This document shows positions 1-10,280 of a DNA stretch of 64,000 bases, piece by piece. The DNA comes from Lacipirellulaceae bacterium (GTDB lineage: Bacteria; Planctomycetota; Planctomycetia; Pirellulales; Lacipirellulaceae). Position 1 is the stretch's first letter. Each line of letters begins with the position of its first letter. Under the pieces are notes generated by a model. That model was not told where the DNA came from. It saw nothing but the letters and a program-made list of their open reading frames with translations, and searched no databases. The stretch is from contig JAVJRG010000005.1 in assembly GCA_040218535.1 (NCBI GenBank), positions 2,090,639 to 2,154,638 on the forward strand, read 5' to 3'. The translations under genes and the position numbers were made by a program.

Positions 1-540
1 GGTAAGCGCGATGTCATCGAGCCCGTTCATGAGGCAATGCCGACGGAACGGCTCGACTTCGAACTTCGCTTCAAAGCCATGTCCATCGGTAACCGTTTGG
101 CTCTCCAAGTCGGCGGTTAGTTCATAGCCTTCGTGCTGGGCCGCTCGTTGGAAGAGCTCCTCCACTTGCTCTTCGCTCAGTGGAATCGGGAGCATGCCGT
201 TCTTAAAGCAATTGTTGTAAAAGATGTCTGCGAAACTCGGAGCGACGATCACTCGGAAACCGTAATCCCCCAAAGCCCACGGAGCGTGTTCGCGACTCGA
301 GCCGGAGCCAAAGTTCCGCCGTGCAAGCAACACGCTTGCCCCTTGAGCTTCCGCCTTGTTGAGTTCGAAGTCCGCATTAGGCGATCCGTCGTCGTTGCGA
401 GCCCAGTCCCAGAAAAGGAATTCTCCGAAACCGGTCCGCTCAATGCGTTTAAGGAATTGTTTCGGGATGATCTGATCGGTATCGACGTTCGCACGATCGA
501 GTGCAACGACTTTGCCGGTGTGTGTTGTGAAAGGATTCAT
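1..540 (-). CDS. leuD: 3-isopropylmalate dehydratase small subunit, C-terminus cut by window edge
   Basis: Small subunit of isopropylmalate isomerase, which with LeuC interconverts 2- and 3-isopropylmalate in leucine synthesis in the cytoplasm. I translated it by hand from an ATG at 540. The N-terminus contains [12 protein letters not shown] and the middle contains [15 protein letters not shown], both typical of LeuD; near the edge it reads [10 protein letters not shown], close to the family's usual end. About 180 codons are present, so some 20-30 residues are missing. It follows leuC by 54 bp on the same strand, the usual leuCD order, so co-transcription is likely. Identification is secure. 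Confidence 0.93.
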   Translation of the reverse strand, partial: MNPFTTHTGKVVALDRANVDTDQIIPKQFLKRIERTGFGEFLFWDWARNDDGSPNADFELNKAEAQGASVLLARRNFGSGSSREHAPWALGDYGFRVIVAPSFADIFYNNCFKNGMLPIPLSEEQVEELFQRAAQHEGYELTADLESQTVTDGHGFEAKFEVEPFRRHCLMNGLDDIALT

Positions 541-594
541 TTCGATTGCTTACCTGTTTCTGAAGACAGACTTGCTACGAGCAAGCTAAGAGAC

Positions 595-2004
595 TCAGTT
601 CCAGTCGCGGACGTCAACAAAATGGCCTGAAACCGCGGCAGCGGCAGCCATTTCGGGGGAGACCAGATGGGTGCGGCCCCCCTTCCCTTGGCGACCTTCG
701 AAGTTGCGATTGCTTGTCGACGCACACCGTTCGCCAGGGGCGAGCTTATCCGGGTTCATCGCGAGGCACATGCTGCAGCCTGCCTCTCGCCAATCGAATC
801 CGGCTTCCTTAAAGATTTGGTCGAGCCCCTCCTCCTCCGCTTGCTTCTTCACCTGCCCGCTGCCGGGCACGACCATCGCGTTGACATTGCTGGCTACTTT
901 GTGACCCTTGGCGATGGCCGCGGCAGCACGAAGGTCCTCGATGCGGGCGTTCGTGCATGAACCGATGAACACGCGGTCGAGCTTCACGTCGGTGAGCGAC
1001 TCACCGCCAGCAAGTCCCATGTACTCGAGGGCCTGCTCAGTGGTCTTCTGCTCGGTCGCGTCTGTGAAATCAGCAGGCGTGGGGACTTTCGCATCGACGG
1101 CCGTGACTTGTCCCGGGTTAGTTCCCCAAGTGACCTGCGGAGCAATGTATGCTGCATCGTAGACGAGCGAGTTGTCGTAGGAGGCCCCCTCATCACTGGG
1201 TAGTTCACTCCACTTTGCAACCGCCGCTTCAAAATCTGCGGGAACGAACTCCCGACCGCGAAGATAATCGTAGGTCACCTGATCGGGGGCAATCATCCCC
1301 GCACGGGCGCCGGCTTCAATGGACATGTTGCAAACCGTCATGCGGTTTTCCATCGTCAAAGCCCGAATCGCTTCGCCGGTGTATTCAATGCAGTATCCGG
1401 TTCCGCCACTGGTTGTGATCTGTCCGATCAGATAGAGCACGATATCTTTGGCGGTCACGCCGCGACCGACCTGACCATCAACACGGAGTTCAAGTGTCTT
1501 TGGTTTGTATTGCAGGAGCGTCTGGGTGGCGAGGACGTGTTCGACTTCGCTCGTTCCAATTCCAAAGGCCAGTGCCCCAAAAGCTCCGTGTGTCGAGGTA
1601 TGGCTATCGCCACAGACGATTGTCATCCCGGGTTGGGTGTAGCCCATTTCTGGGCCAATCACATGGACGATTCCCTGACGCACATCGTTCAAATCGTAGT
1701 ACTGGACGCCAAACTCCGCACAATTATCTCGCAGGGTATCGATCTGCTGCTTGGAGATCGGATCGGCAATCGGCAGACTGCGATCACTGGTCGGAACATT
1801 GTGGTCGGCGGTGGCAACGGTACGCTCAGGTCGACGCACCTGCCGACCGGCGAGCCTCAGACCCTCAAAAGCTTGCGGGCTGGTGACCTCGTGCACGAGA
1901 TGCAAGTCGATGTAGAGAATCGTCTGACGGCCCTCTTCGGCGTGGACAACGTGGTTGTCCCAGATCTTCTCAAACAACGTACGGGGGCGTGGGGTAGCGG
2001 ACAT
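595..2004 (-). CDS. leuC: 3-isopropylmalate dehydratase large subunit
   Basis: Aconitase-family large subunit of isopropylmalate isomerase, which carries a [4Fe-4S] cluster. The start is taken at 2004 (protein [16 protein letters not shown], 469 aa), which matches the usual length of about 466-472; an upstream in-frame start at 2031 would add nine atypical residues. The cluster ligands are visible: Cys350 in [12 protein letters not shown], and Cys410 and Cys413 in [12 protein letters not shown]. The C-terminal [12 protein letters not shown] motif is also present. It is the first gene of a leuC-leuD pair. No leader peptide or attenuator was recognised in the 170 bp upstream. Confidence 0.95.
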   Translation of the reverse strand: MSATPRPRTLFEKIWDNHVVHAEEGRQTILYIDLHLVHEVTSPQAFEGLRLAGRQVRRPERTVATADHNVPTSDRSLPIADPISKQQIDTLRDNCAEFGVQYYDLNDVRQGIVHVIGPEMGYTQPGMTIVCGDSHTSTHGAFGALAFGIGTSEVEHVLATQTLLQYKPKTLELRVDGQVGRGVTAKDIVLYLIGQITTSGGTGYCIEYTGEAIRALTMENRMTVCNMSIEAGARAGMIAPDQVTYDYLRGREFVPADFEAAVAKWSELPSDEGASYDNSLVYDAAYIAPQVTWGTNPGQVTAVDAKVPTPADFTDATEQKTTEQALEYMGLAGGESLTDVKLDRVFIGSCTNARIEDLRAAAAIAKGHKVASNVNAMVVPGSGQVKKQAEEEGLDQIFKEAGFDWREAGCSMCLAMNPDKLAPGERCASTSNRNFEGRQGKGGRTHLVSPEMAAAAAVSGHFVDVRDWN

Positions 2005-2175
2005 ATCTCTAGGCCTCAAATCAACTGTCATTGCGAGCTAACGACTACTGCCTGTGCCGTAGTGTTGTAGCGAGCCCTGCATTCTACGAAGAACTCAAGG
2101 CTCGCGAAAGCCGCTCTCTACGGCGAGCTAATCACTAGAAGAGAGCCGCGTCGCAAGGTGAGGTTCGCCGGATGA

Positions 2176-3876
2176 TCAGACCGCTGCCAATTCTTGCACC
2201 TGCTTGGCGAGTGCTTTCCGCTTCGGACAGCCATAATCTCGCCACCAATCGGCTGCATCTGCAACGGTCCAGGTGGGCTCGCTCGGCACATCTTCCAGGG
2301 CGGCAAGTAGAGACTGCACATCCTGAAAACGGTCCTCGGGCTGTTTTTCTAAACAGCGGAGGATGACTTCTTCCAGCTCGATAGGAAGCTCGGGGCGGAC
2401 TTCACGCGGAGGGACGGGGTTTTCCGACGCATGGGCAACCATGACCCGCAACGGTTGCTCGTACTCAAAAAGTGGCTTGCCAGTCGCCATGTAGTACATC
2501 ACGGCACCTAAGGAGTAGATGTCGCTCCGCTCATCAACGTTAGGGCTGCCGGTGGACTGCTCAGGAGACATAAACAGCGGTGAGCCGGTAATCGCCCCCG
2601 CGGCAGTCAGCCCTGAATCATTCAAATCACTGGTGGGTTTGGCCAGACCAAAGTCAAGCAGCTTAGCCACGTCGAAACGGCCACCTCGATACGCACAGTA
2701 AATGTTCGCCGGTTTGATATCACGATGCACCAGACCTTGCTCGTGGGCCTCACCGAGTGCTTCGGCCACTTGATTCATCAAGTAAACGATTCGTGACGGT
2801 GGAAGTGCACCATGGATCTCGATGAGTTCTCCCAGGTTATGCCCGGGAAGAAACTCCATCACATAGTAAAAGGTGCCATCTTCTGTGCGACCGTAATCAT
2901 AAATGTCGATCGAATTCCAATGCGAGAGCTTGGCCGTTGCACGCACCTCGCGCTCAAACCTCGCCAAGACCTGCGGATCGCCCGCCTTCTCAGGACGAAT
3001 GACTTTGATTGCACAGGGGCGCTTCATCATTTCGTGCTCAGCCAAATAGACCTCGCCCATGCCGCCAGAACCGAGCATTTGCTTGAGACGGTATTGGCCC
3101 AACTGCTTGGCGACGAACGCTTCACGTCGTAAAGTGCCGATGGTATGCACCCCCACGACGGCAACCAGAGACGTCAGCACCGCCATGATGGCATGCTCGG
3201 TAAAGACGCCCCGGAAAGCTTGCATGCGGGCGAGCTCCATGAACTCGGGCGATTGAGCGGCAACGATACCAAGCACAACGAGTGGTGCTACCGCAAGCGA
3301 GCCAACGACGGCTGCTGCCCGCTGCCAAGTGTTGGGGATAAACAGGGCATAGCAGAAGATCAGAAACTCCCACGGCCCGAAAATGCTCGGCACATGGGTG
3401 TGTCCAGCAAGAGCCGTTGCACTAAGCTGCAGACGCTCGTAGCTCAGAATAAAGAAGAACACGGCTGAGCTCGCCAGAATCAGTAGCTCAGCGATTCTCA
3501 ACGATTTCAAGCAGAGATCGCATTTCGCACAAAGCTTCCAGGCACATAAGCCCGTTACGACCGTCGCACTGATGTGAGCATATAACGTCGTGAGTGAACC
3601 TGTCTCGCCAAAGCCGCCTTTGGGAACCATCAACACACGCCACAGCAGAAAAGTGGCAAACCCGCCACATAAGACCACCGCCAGGATACGCAGCCGACGT
3701 CGCAAGAGCGAACGCGTTTCGCCCGACATCTGCGGACCCGTTTCAGCAACAAGCGCTACGCGCCGGCGAGCCGATTGAAGCAGGCTATCGTCTTGTTGAC
3801 CGGCAGACTGATCTAACAGCGCCTGATTGGGCTGCTTGATGATGGTTTCGTCATTACTGCCAGGTTGCTCAGGCAT
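2176..3876 (-). CDS. Membrane Ser/Thr protein kinase with N-terminal membrane domain
   Basis: Protein of 566 aa. The first 260 residues hold several hydrophobic segments (for example near LAVVLCGGFATFLLW and LLILASSAVFFFILSY), followed by a Hanks-type kinase domain from about residue 263. Visible motifs are the glycine loop GSGGMGEVYLAEH, the lysine in CAIKVI, catalytic HRDIKPAN with Asp near residue 384, DFGLAK and the SPLFMSPEQ activation region. The order is unusual because most planctomycete kinases carry the membrane segment after the kinase domain. It likely senses a membrane or periplasmic state and phosphorylates cytoplasmic targets; substrates cannot be read from sequence. Its promoter probably lies in the 70 bp gap before the DUF1559 gene or further upstream. 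Confidence 0.88.
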   Translation of the reverse strand: MPEQPGSNDETIIKQPNQALLDQSAGQQDDSLLQSARRRVALVAETGPQMSGETRSLLRRRLRILAVVLCGGFATFLLWRVLMVPKGGFGETGSLTTLYAHISATVVTGLCAWKLCAKCDLCLKSLRIAELLILASSAVFFFILSYERLQLSATALAGHTHVPSIFGPWEFLIFCYALFIPNTWQRAAAVVGSLAVAPLVVLGIVAAQSPEFMELARMQAFRGVFTEHAIMAVLTSLVAVVGVHTIGTLRREAFVAKQLGQYRLKQMLGSGGMGEVYLAEHEMMKRPCAIKVIRPEKAGDPQVLARFEREVRATAKLSHWNSIDIYDYGRTEDGTFYYVMEFLPGHNLGELIEIHGALPPSRIVYLMNQVAEALGEAHEQGLVHRDIKPANIYCAYRGGRFDVAKLLDFGLAKPTSDLNDSGLTAAGAITGSPLFMSPEQSTGSPNVDERSDIYSLGAVMYYMATGKPLFEYEQPLRVMVAHASENPVPPREVRPELPIELEEVILRCLEKQPEDRFQDVQSLLAALEDVPSEPTWTVADAADWWRDYGCPKRKALAKQVQELAAV

Positions 3877-3946
3877 GAGGGACTCAGATCTTGAAGAACT
3901 ACTATTCGCTTCTAATCCAAAATTGCCGACGTACTTACTCTTGCCA

Positions 3947-5686
3947 TCAGCGATTTACTACCTCACCACCATCCTTGGTTAGCATGGCCTTGAACATGCC
4001 AAGATCAATATCCGAAGAGATAAATTGAACGCTACCGTCTGCGAACGCTGACAGAAATCCCATTGGGTGAACGGCTCCATCAAGACCTCCCAAAACGTTT
4101 TGCGGATTCATTTTCCAATCGGCGGGCTTCGTCCATTCAACCGCTGCGGTACTGTCGACTTGCAATACTGCAATGGTATTCGACAATCCATCGGTGATTC
4201 TACGAAGTCTCATCCCCTCAGCACTTCCATCGAAGATAGAATCTTCAGCGACGGGCAACAGGTAATGAGTCTTCCCTTCTTTCGGGTCTAGCGGAGCACT
4301 TGGCTCTGAAAAAACCGCTGGCATCTGCTCGATAAGCCGCTTGTTGTTTTCGCTATCCCACGGCTCGTCGAGATTGAAGCGGTCGTAGAGAGCTTGCTCC
4401 TCCAGGAATGGCAGAATCATGACTCGCCAACTGAGTAAAGCTTTCCCTTCATCATTGTAAATCGCATTTGGGGGGAAGTGCCCATGAGTAGCTTCGTAAT
4501 TAAGTAGTGCGAGCATGATCTGCTTCAGATTATTCATGGACTGGTTTCGCCGAGCCGCCTCACGTGCTGCCTGTACCGCTGGCAACAGCAGGGCGACAAG
4601 AATGCCGGTCGTCGCAACGTAGGTTAACTGAGCGTTAGCTCCCGCTTTGGACGGGTCGACCTCGAAGAGGATGATCCGTGCCCCCTCCTGAGCGAACTGG
4701 ATGCTTTCGTCCATCTTCTTCAGCATCCGTTGTTGATACCTTCCTCCCGCTTGCTCAACCGGGTCGTCCGAAGCGAGTGCCCGGACGATCTCGCCCTGTG
4801 CTTTTTGGCGGATCATTTCCTTTTTTGATTCCACCATCGCAAGCAGTTCTTCAGCGGCATCCTCGTCGTTGGCGGTGATGATAAAATTGGTGAGACTCTG
4901 GTTCGAAAAGTTCACACGCAATTCGATCTGGCTGATCAAGTCGGGTAGCTTTCTTAGATCTTCCAACTCCGGCGGTAGGTCGGCTTGTGCCATGCCCATG
5001 TTGATCAAGGGGCGAAGCGTCGCTGTGTTAATCATGACGAACAGGTCATCGCCCTTTGTGGCAGCAGCCACCTTAGCAGCTAAGGGTCCAACACCGTTCA
5101 GTCGAACCGGCTTCGTCAATTCTTGCATGGAATAGTCAGGCGTGAGCAAGAATGACTTCGCGTCAGGCTGAATAATACTGGGGGCCATGAACTCCTGACT
5201 CTTCCAATACTCCTTACCATTGACTTCACCCATCACGGTGTGGCGGGTTAATTCTTCCGATTGCAGATTTGCCGCTTCGGTGAAGCGGACCAAAGCAGTG
5301 TAGTTCGGAGGTCCGTTCGTTGGCGGTGATACCGAAATGACAATTTGGTCGGACTTCAGCGGGTCGAGGCCCGTCTCCTTGACCATCGCCGCCTGGATGA
5401 CTTCGGTCGGCGCCATCTCCATCACTTGCGAGTTCAGAACCTGTCCCGGGCGTGCAACGATAACTACCGCGGCGTCGGATAGGACGTAGGATAGATCGAA
5501 TTCCGAAGCAGGTGCTAAAGGCTTCTTGGCTAAGAGTGTGGTGTCTGAATTGGTACGAGACTTCACCGCGTCCTGAGCAATCACTGATGCGGCTGGACCG
5601 CCGATCATGACGGCCATCAGCAGAAGACAGATAACCTGGTGAAGAAAACGACCCGGGCGAGGCAACAGAGGATAAGAAGCACGCAT
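3947..5686 (-). CDS. DUF1559-containing secreted protein with a large N-terminal extension
   Basis: The start at 5686 is chosen because GGAG lies about 9 nt upstream and the product then begins with a clear signal peptide (MRASYPLLPRPGRF followed by LLLMAVMIGG and a cut after VIAQ); the longer reading frame upstream has no such features. The protein is 579 aa. Residues about 359-379 form a pseudopilin-like helix (TGILVALLLPAVQAAREAAR), followed by a DUF1559 domain (NLKQIMLALLNYEATHGHFP, ADGSVQFIS near the end). In ordinary DUF1559 proteins this helix is at the very N-terminus; here about 340 residues of unrecognised exported sequence precede it. The function of DUF1559 is unknown; a surface or pilus-like role is inferred. 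Confidence 0.83.
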   Translation of the reverse strand: MRASYPLLPRPGRFLHQVICLLLMAVMIGGPAASVIAQDAVKSRTNSDTTLLAKKPLAPASEFDLSYVLSDAAVVIVARPGQVLNSQVMEMAPTEVIQAAMVKETGLDPLKSDQIVISVSPPTNGPPNYTALVRFTEAANLQSEELTRHTVMGEVNGKEYWKSQEFMAPSIIQPDAKSFLLTPDYSMQELTKPVRLNGVGPLAAKVAAATKGDDLFVMINTATLRPLINMGMAQADLPPELEDLRKLPDLISQIELRVNFSNQSLTNFIITANDEDAAEELLAMVESKKEMIRQKAQGEIVRALASDDPVEQAGGRYQQRMLKKMDESIQFAQEGARIILFEVDPSKAGANAQLTYVATTGILVALLLPAVQAAREAARRNQSMNNLKQIMLALLNYEATHGHFPPNAIYNDEGKALLSWRVMILPFLEEQALYDRFNLDEPWDSENNKRLIEQMPAVFSEPSAPLDPKEGKTHYLLPVAEDSIFDGSAEGMRLRRITDGLSNTIAVLQVDSTAAVEWTKPADWKMNPQNVLGGLDGAVHPMGFLSAFADGSVQFISSDIDLGMFKAMLTKDGGEVVNR

Positions 5687-5823
5687 GGTGGAACTCCTGC
5701 AGAGTTGAGAAGGGACGCCACAGCATGCGGCATTCCGCTTCTTCCAGCGTACCCCTGCTACCCTGACGGCGTCAATCTGCCGAGCTTCCTGCGAACGCCT
5801 AATTCGTCGATTTCGCGTTAGGC

Positions 5824-7302
5824 CTATTTCGCATTGGGATTGGGCGTAGGCATCTTCGCTTCGACAGATTGCTGCCAATTCTCAAGTTGCATGGCTAAGC
5901 GTTCCGCAACATCCGGATGTTGATCAGCGAGATTGTGTTTCTCGCCCAGGTCGTTCGCCAAATCGAAGAGTTCCCGTCTGCCATCTTCGAACCAGTGAAT
6001 CAGCTTCCAATGACCCTCGCGAATTGCTGCCCCCGGCGCACCGCCTTGATTGCCGTAGTGGGGGTAGTGCCAAAAGGATGCTTCGCGTTCAAACTCATCA
6101 CCTGTCAAAACAGGGCTGAAGTCAGAACCATCGATCTCACTGAGGTCCTCCGCTCCGGAGCCTGTCAGCGTCAGCAGTGCCGGGAAGTAGTCCGTACTTG
6201 TGACAACCGCTTGCGAGGTTTCTCCAGCGACTTCTGAACCGGGGACGCGGACGATCAACGGCACGCGAATTCCCCCTTCGTATAGCCAGCCTTTCCCAGC
6301 TCGCAGCGGCCGATTACTCGTGGGAGAACCTTCAGCCGTACTCAGCCCGCCATTGTCCGAAGTAAAAATGACGATGGTATTGTCTTCGAGGCCTTGGTCG
6401 TGCAAGCCCTGCAGGACTCTTCCGACAGCCAAGTCCATCGCCTCGACCATCCCCGCGTAGACGGCGTGGTCTTGGACTTCGCGATTCTGCCGCTCGCCTT
6501 CTGGGATAAAACGCTCCGTCGCAAGTTCGAGTTGAGTTCGTTTCTCCTCGTACTTCGCTTTCAAATCATCCCGAGCAATCAGCGGGGTGTGCACTGAGTA
6601 GAACGAAAGCATCGCAAAGAAAGGTTTCCCCTTGCAGTCTTTCATGAAATCAACCGTCTCTCGAGCGAGCCGATCGGGCAGATGCTCACCCGGAGGACCG
6701 TCTTCCAGACGTGGATTTCCGTAAGGAACAAAATACTTGCCCGGGCCGTAAGGGCCGCCCCGTTCCCAACCACCTTTATTGATTTGATACCCGTGATCTT
6801 CCGGCCAACTTCCTTTGGGCCCCAAGTGCCACTTGCCCGCGAAAAAGGTTTGGTAGCCGGCATTTTGAAAAAGTTCGGCAAGGGTTGTTTCACTCTCCGG
6901 CAGTCGCTCAACATAAGGTGCCGGCAAGAGGGGTTTATCTCGCGTCCAATGCTTGCTCATGCGGTTAGGTTGTGGTGCTCCGAACCAATCGGTTGTATCC
7001 ATTCTCGCAGGATACATGCCCGTTTGGATCGCAGCACGCGTCGGCGAACAGACAGGGCACGCGGCGTAGGCGTCAGTGAATCGGACCCCTTCTGCGGCCA
7101 AGCCATCAAGGTGGGGCGTTTCGTAGAAGGTGCTGCCGTAGCAACTGAGGTCTGTCCAGCCGAGGTCATCGGCCACAATCAACAGGACATTCGGTCTCGA
7201 CTCTTGGGCTATGCCTAGAGGTACTGCGAGGTAGAAAGCATTCGTGATGAGAAATGAAAGTAAGAATGTGCTTTGGACTGGTTGCATAGGCTTCACTGTC
7301 AT
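5824..7302 (-). CDS. Secreted Cys-type sulfatase
   Basis: Arylsulfatase-family hydrolase, 492 aa, expected to remove sulfate esters from polysaccharides or other substrates outside the cytoplasm. The start at 7302 is supported by an ATGA overlap with the stop of the preceding gene and by the signal peptide that follows (FLLSFLITNAFYLAVPLGIAQ). The N-terminus carries PNVLLIVADDLGWTDL with metal-binding aspartates, and CSPTR at Cys85 is the site normally oxidised to formylglycine. HTPLIARDD and IFTSDNGG are further family motifs. The substrate cannot be inferred. No formylglycine-generating enzyme is encoded in this window. Confidence 0.92.
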   Translation of the reverse strand: MTVKPMQPVQSTFLLSFLITNAFYLAVPLGIAQESRPNVLLIVADDLGWTDLSCYGSTFYETPHLDGLAAEGVRFTDAYAACPVCSPTRAAIQTGMYPARMDTTDWFGAPQPNRMSKHWTRDKPLLPAPYVERLPESETTLAELFQNAGYQTFFAGKWHLGPKGSWPEDHGYQINKGGWERGGPYGPGKYFVPYGNPRLEDGPPGEHLPDRLARETVDFMKDCKGKPFFAMLSFYSVHTPLIARDDLKAKYEEKRTQLELATERFIPEGERQNREVQDHAVYAGMVEAMDLAVGRVLQGLHDQGLEDNTIVIFTSDNGGLSTAEGSPTSNRPLRAGKGWLYEGGIRVPLIVRVPGSEVAGETSQAVVTSTDYFPALLTLTGSGAEDLSEIDGSDFSPVLTGDEFEREASFWHYPHYGNQGGAPGAAIREGHWKLIHWFEDGRRELFDLANDLGEKHNLADQHPDVAERLAMQLENWQQSVEAKMPTPNPNAK

Positions 7303-8468
7303 CGTTGGTAAATCGGCAGGAGTTGGTAGCCTGTTGTGAGAGCTAGTATAGACATCGAAGTGGGATAGCAAGGACCAAAGTCGGCGGTTGTGTCGTGCTG
7401 CGAGAGCCAAGAACCGTCCCGCTGCTGCCCGCGAACAATCCCCATTGCGAGAGAAGGGTAATACTCCTTCCAGTAATGCCCTCCCATTTGAGCCATCGCC
7501 TGCGACGAATAATAGGCCGCGTAGGAAAAACGTTCCAAATCATCGTAACGTCGACTCGGGTGGGCGAGCAACCAATCGGCGGCGTCTTGGCAGAGCGGAT
7601 CGTCCGCCGCACCGCCCAAAGCAAGCGTGAGCAAACCGCAGCCTGTCATGGGATGGTTCGCCATGTGTGTCCCCTCAGCGAAGTAAGAAAAGGCACCGCG
7701 CCTGCGGTTCCGATCTCCCAGTGGAACGTGGCATCGCCGCACGTAGGCGACCGCCTCTTCAGCGAATTCTTGCCTGACTTCGAAGCCAGCATTCAGAGCA
7801 GAGCGATAAAACATCAGATGCCAAGCCGTAACCGATAAGTCAGACTCGAAGTCAGCTCCCTCGGTACTGCGTCGAATGTATCGCCAGCCACCGACGTCCT
7901 GAGGACGTGGCTTTCTCTTGGTTTGTAACTGCCGTGTTCTAGCAATCGCACGCTCGATGGCTGACCGTAGTCGCTCGTCGCGACGCTCAGGGTTCATACC
8001 ATAAGCTTCGCTGAGCATCACGCCAGCGATCGCGTGGTTATAGGTAGCTGTATGTGACGGTCGCCGTCGCACGTGAACTGCTTCGGGCCGTTTGTAGCTG
8101 AAGAGCCCATCTTCGAGCTGACAAGACAAGACGAACTCAACCGCTCGCTGCAGTTGCTTGCCATAAGGACCAGTACCTGGCTGATGTCCGCGCGACATGA
8201 ATGCCAACAAAGCCAGCGCGGTGATTCCTGGCTGGCCCGCTGGCCGAGCAGAGTAGAACTCGCCCTGGTTGCCTTGCTTGGCAAGTAACCACTCAAGCCC
8301 GCGATCGACGGATGCGTCGAGCTGATTCCATTGGGCTTCAGTGAGGGCATTCGCGAGTGGTTCACGCGAAGGGCCTTGGGCACGAGCGAGCTGCAATGAA
8401 CAACTTCCCAGAAATGGAAAAGTGAAAGCGAGAGCCAACCACTTTCTTGAGTTACCTCGCATTATCAT
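7299..8468 (-). CDS. Secreted prenyltransferase/squalene-cyclase-like alpha-toroid protein
   Basis: Protein of 389 aa with a signal peptide (MIMRGNSRKWLALAFTFPFL, cut near ARAQG). Repeats such as GLEWLLAKQGNQGEF and AVEFVLSCQLEDGLFSY resemble the alpha-toroid repeats of squalene cyclases and prenyltransferases. The catalytic DXDD motif of squalene cyclases is not evident, so enzymatic cyclisation is not claimed; planctomycetes encode many such exported proteins of unknown function. Its stop overlaps the sulfatase start by four bases, so the two are translationally coupled and possibly functionally linked. The first codon could be the ATG at 8468 or the one two codons later. Confidence 0.8.
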   Translation of the reverse strand: MIMRGNSRKWLALAFTFPFLGSCSLQLARAQGPSREPLANALTEAQWNQLDASVDRGLEWLLAKQGNQGEFYSARPAGQPGITALALLAFMSRGHQPGTGPYGKQLQRAVEFVLSCQLEDGLFSYKRPEAVHVRRRPSHTATYNHAIAGVMLSEAYGMNPERRDERLRSAIERAIARTRQLQTKRKPRPQDVGGWRYIRRSTEGADFESDLSVTAWHLMFYRSALNAGFEVRQEFAEEAVAYVRRCHVPLGDRNRRRGAFSYFAEGTHMANHPMTGCGLLTLALGGAADDPLCQDAADWLLAHPSRRYDDLERFSYAAYYSSQAMAQMGGHYWKEYYPSLAMGIVRGQQRDGSWLSQHDTTADFGPCYPTSMSILALTTGYQLLPIYQR

Positions 8469-8483
8469 CTCGCTTGCTTTGAG

Positions 8484-10181
8484 CTACGCCTTCTGACCCT
8501 CTTTTACCCAACTATCACGCAAGGTCGCCGTTCGATTGAATACGGGCTTGCCCGCTTTCGAATCAATCGGATCGGCATAGAAGTAACCGAGCCGCTCAAA
8601 CTGAAATTGCTCTCCCGATTCCACTTTCCCAAGGGCAGGTTCGACTTTTGCCATCAATGTTTCTAGCGAATTCGGATTCAGGTTGTTGAGAAAAGTTCCG
8701 CCTTCAGGGGCCTTATCAGGGTTCTCGACACGGAACAAGTGATCATACAACCGCACCTCTGCTTCGACCGCTTGCTCGGCATCCACCCAGTGAATCGTCC
8801 CTTTCACCTTCTTGTCATTGTGTTTAGCCGTTGTGTCAGGATTGAATGAGCAGTGCAACTCCGTGACTTCTCCGGCTTCGTTTTTGACGATTTCCTCAAG
8901 CACTGCGATACCTGCACCACGCAGCCGCACCGCGCCGTCTGGCTTCAAGCGGAAAAACTTTTTGGGGGCATCTTCCTGGAAGTCGTCTTGTTCGATGTAG
9001 ATCACGCGTCCTAATTTGACTTTTCTGGTACCGAGTTCTTGCTGCTGCGGATGGTTCGGCAGTTCGCACGTCTTCGCCACTTCGCCCTCAGCCACGTTGG
9101 TCAGCACAACTTTCAAGGGTCGCAGCACGCCCATTCTGCGCTGTGCATTCTCGTTAAGGTCCTCGCGGATCGCATCCTCTAGCCAGACCATATCGATCGT
9201 ACTATTCACTTTCGTCACACCAACGCGTTCGCAGAACGACCGGATGGCTTGCGCGGTGTAACCGCGACGCCGCAGCCCTCGGAGCGTCGGCATGCGCGGA
9301 TCGTCCCAACCGGCAACGTGCTTTTCCGTGACAAGTTGCAGGAGCTTCCGCTTACTCATCACGGTGTAAGTCAGGTTGAGACGCGCGAACTCGATCTGTC
9401 GCGGATGATGGATTTCCAGAGTCTCGCAAAACCAATCGTAGAGTGGACGATGGTTCTCGAACTCTAAGGTGCAGATGGAATGTGTAATCCCTTCAAGCGA
9501 ATCGCTTTGCCCGTGCGTGAAGTCGTACGAAGGATAAATGGACCACTCATCTCCCGTCCGCTGGTGATGAGCATGTTTGATACGATACATGACTGGATCG
9601 CGGAGATTGATATTGGGCGAGGACATATCGATCTTCGCTCGCAGGGTCCGCTCGCCATCGGCGAACTCGCCGGCCTTCATCTTGGCGAACAGTTCGAGAT
9701 TTTCTTCTACCGTACGATCGCGAAAAGGGCTTGGCTTGCCAGGCTCAGTGAGCGTCCCGCGATACTCACGCATTTGTTCCGCGTTAAGGTCGCAAACGTA
9801 GGCTTTCCCTGCTTCGATAAGCTGGACCGCCCAGTCATGGAGTTGCCCGAAGTAGTCGGACGCATAGAACAGCCGGTCTTCCCAATCCCCGCCCAGCCAA
9901 CGCACGTCGTCGATGATCGCGTCGACGTATTCCTGCTCTTCCTTGGCAGGGTTGGTATCGTCGAATCGCAGATTGAACTTTCCGTCGTACTGACCGGCGA
10001 TTCCGAAGTTCAGACAGATGCTCTTCGCGTGACCAATATGGAGGTAGCCATTGGGCTCGGGAGGAAACCGAGTATGCACCTGACCATCGTTCTTACCTTT
10101 CTCCAGATCAGCATCTATGATCTGTTCGATAAAGTTACGGGACTGCTTCTCAGGCTCTTTCTCTGACTCTGCTGCTTCCAT
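8484..10181 (-). CDS. glnS: Glutaminyl-tRNA synthetase
   Basis: Class I aminoacyl-tRNA synthetase that charges tRNA-Gln in the cytoplasm, 565 aa, close to the bacterial GlnRS length of about 550. Visible motifs are [16 protein letters not shown] with the HIGH signature at residues 48-51, the GlnRS-type [14 protein letters not shown] and the KMSKS equivalent VMSKRKL. The C-terminal half contains the beta-barrel anticodon-binding region seen in bacterial and eukaryotic GlnRS. Its presence suggests direct glutaminylation rather than sole reliance on the transamidation route. It lies 15 bp upstream of the prenyltransferase-like gene on the same strand. Confidence 0.96.
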   Translation of the reverse strand: MEAAESEKEPEKQSRNFIEQIIDADLEKGKNDGQVHTRFPPEPNGYLHIGHAKSICLNFGIAGQYDGKFNLRFDDTNPAKEEQEYVDAIIDDVRWLGGDWEDRLFYASDYFGQLHDWAVQLIEAGKAYVCDLNAEQMREYRGTLTEPGKPSPFRDRTVEENLELFAKMKAGEFADGERTLRAKIDMSSPNINLRDPVMYRIKHAHHQRTGDEWSIYPSYDFTHGQSDSLEGITHSICTLEFENHRPLYDWFCETLEIHHPRQIEFARLNLTYTVMSKRKLLQLVTEKHVAGWDDPRMPTLRGLRRRGYTAQAIRSFCERVGVTKVNSTIDMVWLEDAIREDLNENAQRRMGVLRPLKVVLTNVAEGEVAKTCELPNHPQQQELGTRKVKLGRVIYIEQDDFQEDAPKKFFRLKPDGAVRLRGAGIAVLEEIVKNEAGEVTELHCSFNPDTTAKHNDKKVKGTIHWVDAEQAVEAEVRLYDHLFRVENPDKAPEGGTFLNNLNPNSLETLMAKVEPALGKVESGEQFQFERLGYFYADPIDSKAGKPVFNRTATLRDSWVKEGQKA

Positions 10182-10280
10182 GATGGCTCTGCTGGAGTTC
10201 CGAATCTGGTAGTTTGGGTGAGTTCAAGGCATTGTAGCTTTGACTACTGGTTCAGGCATCCCCATAAGCGATTGTCACCG

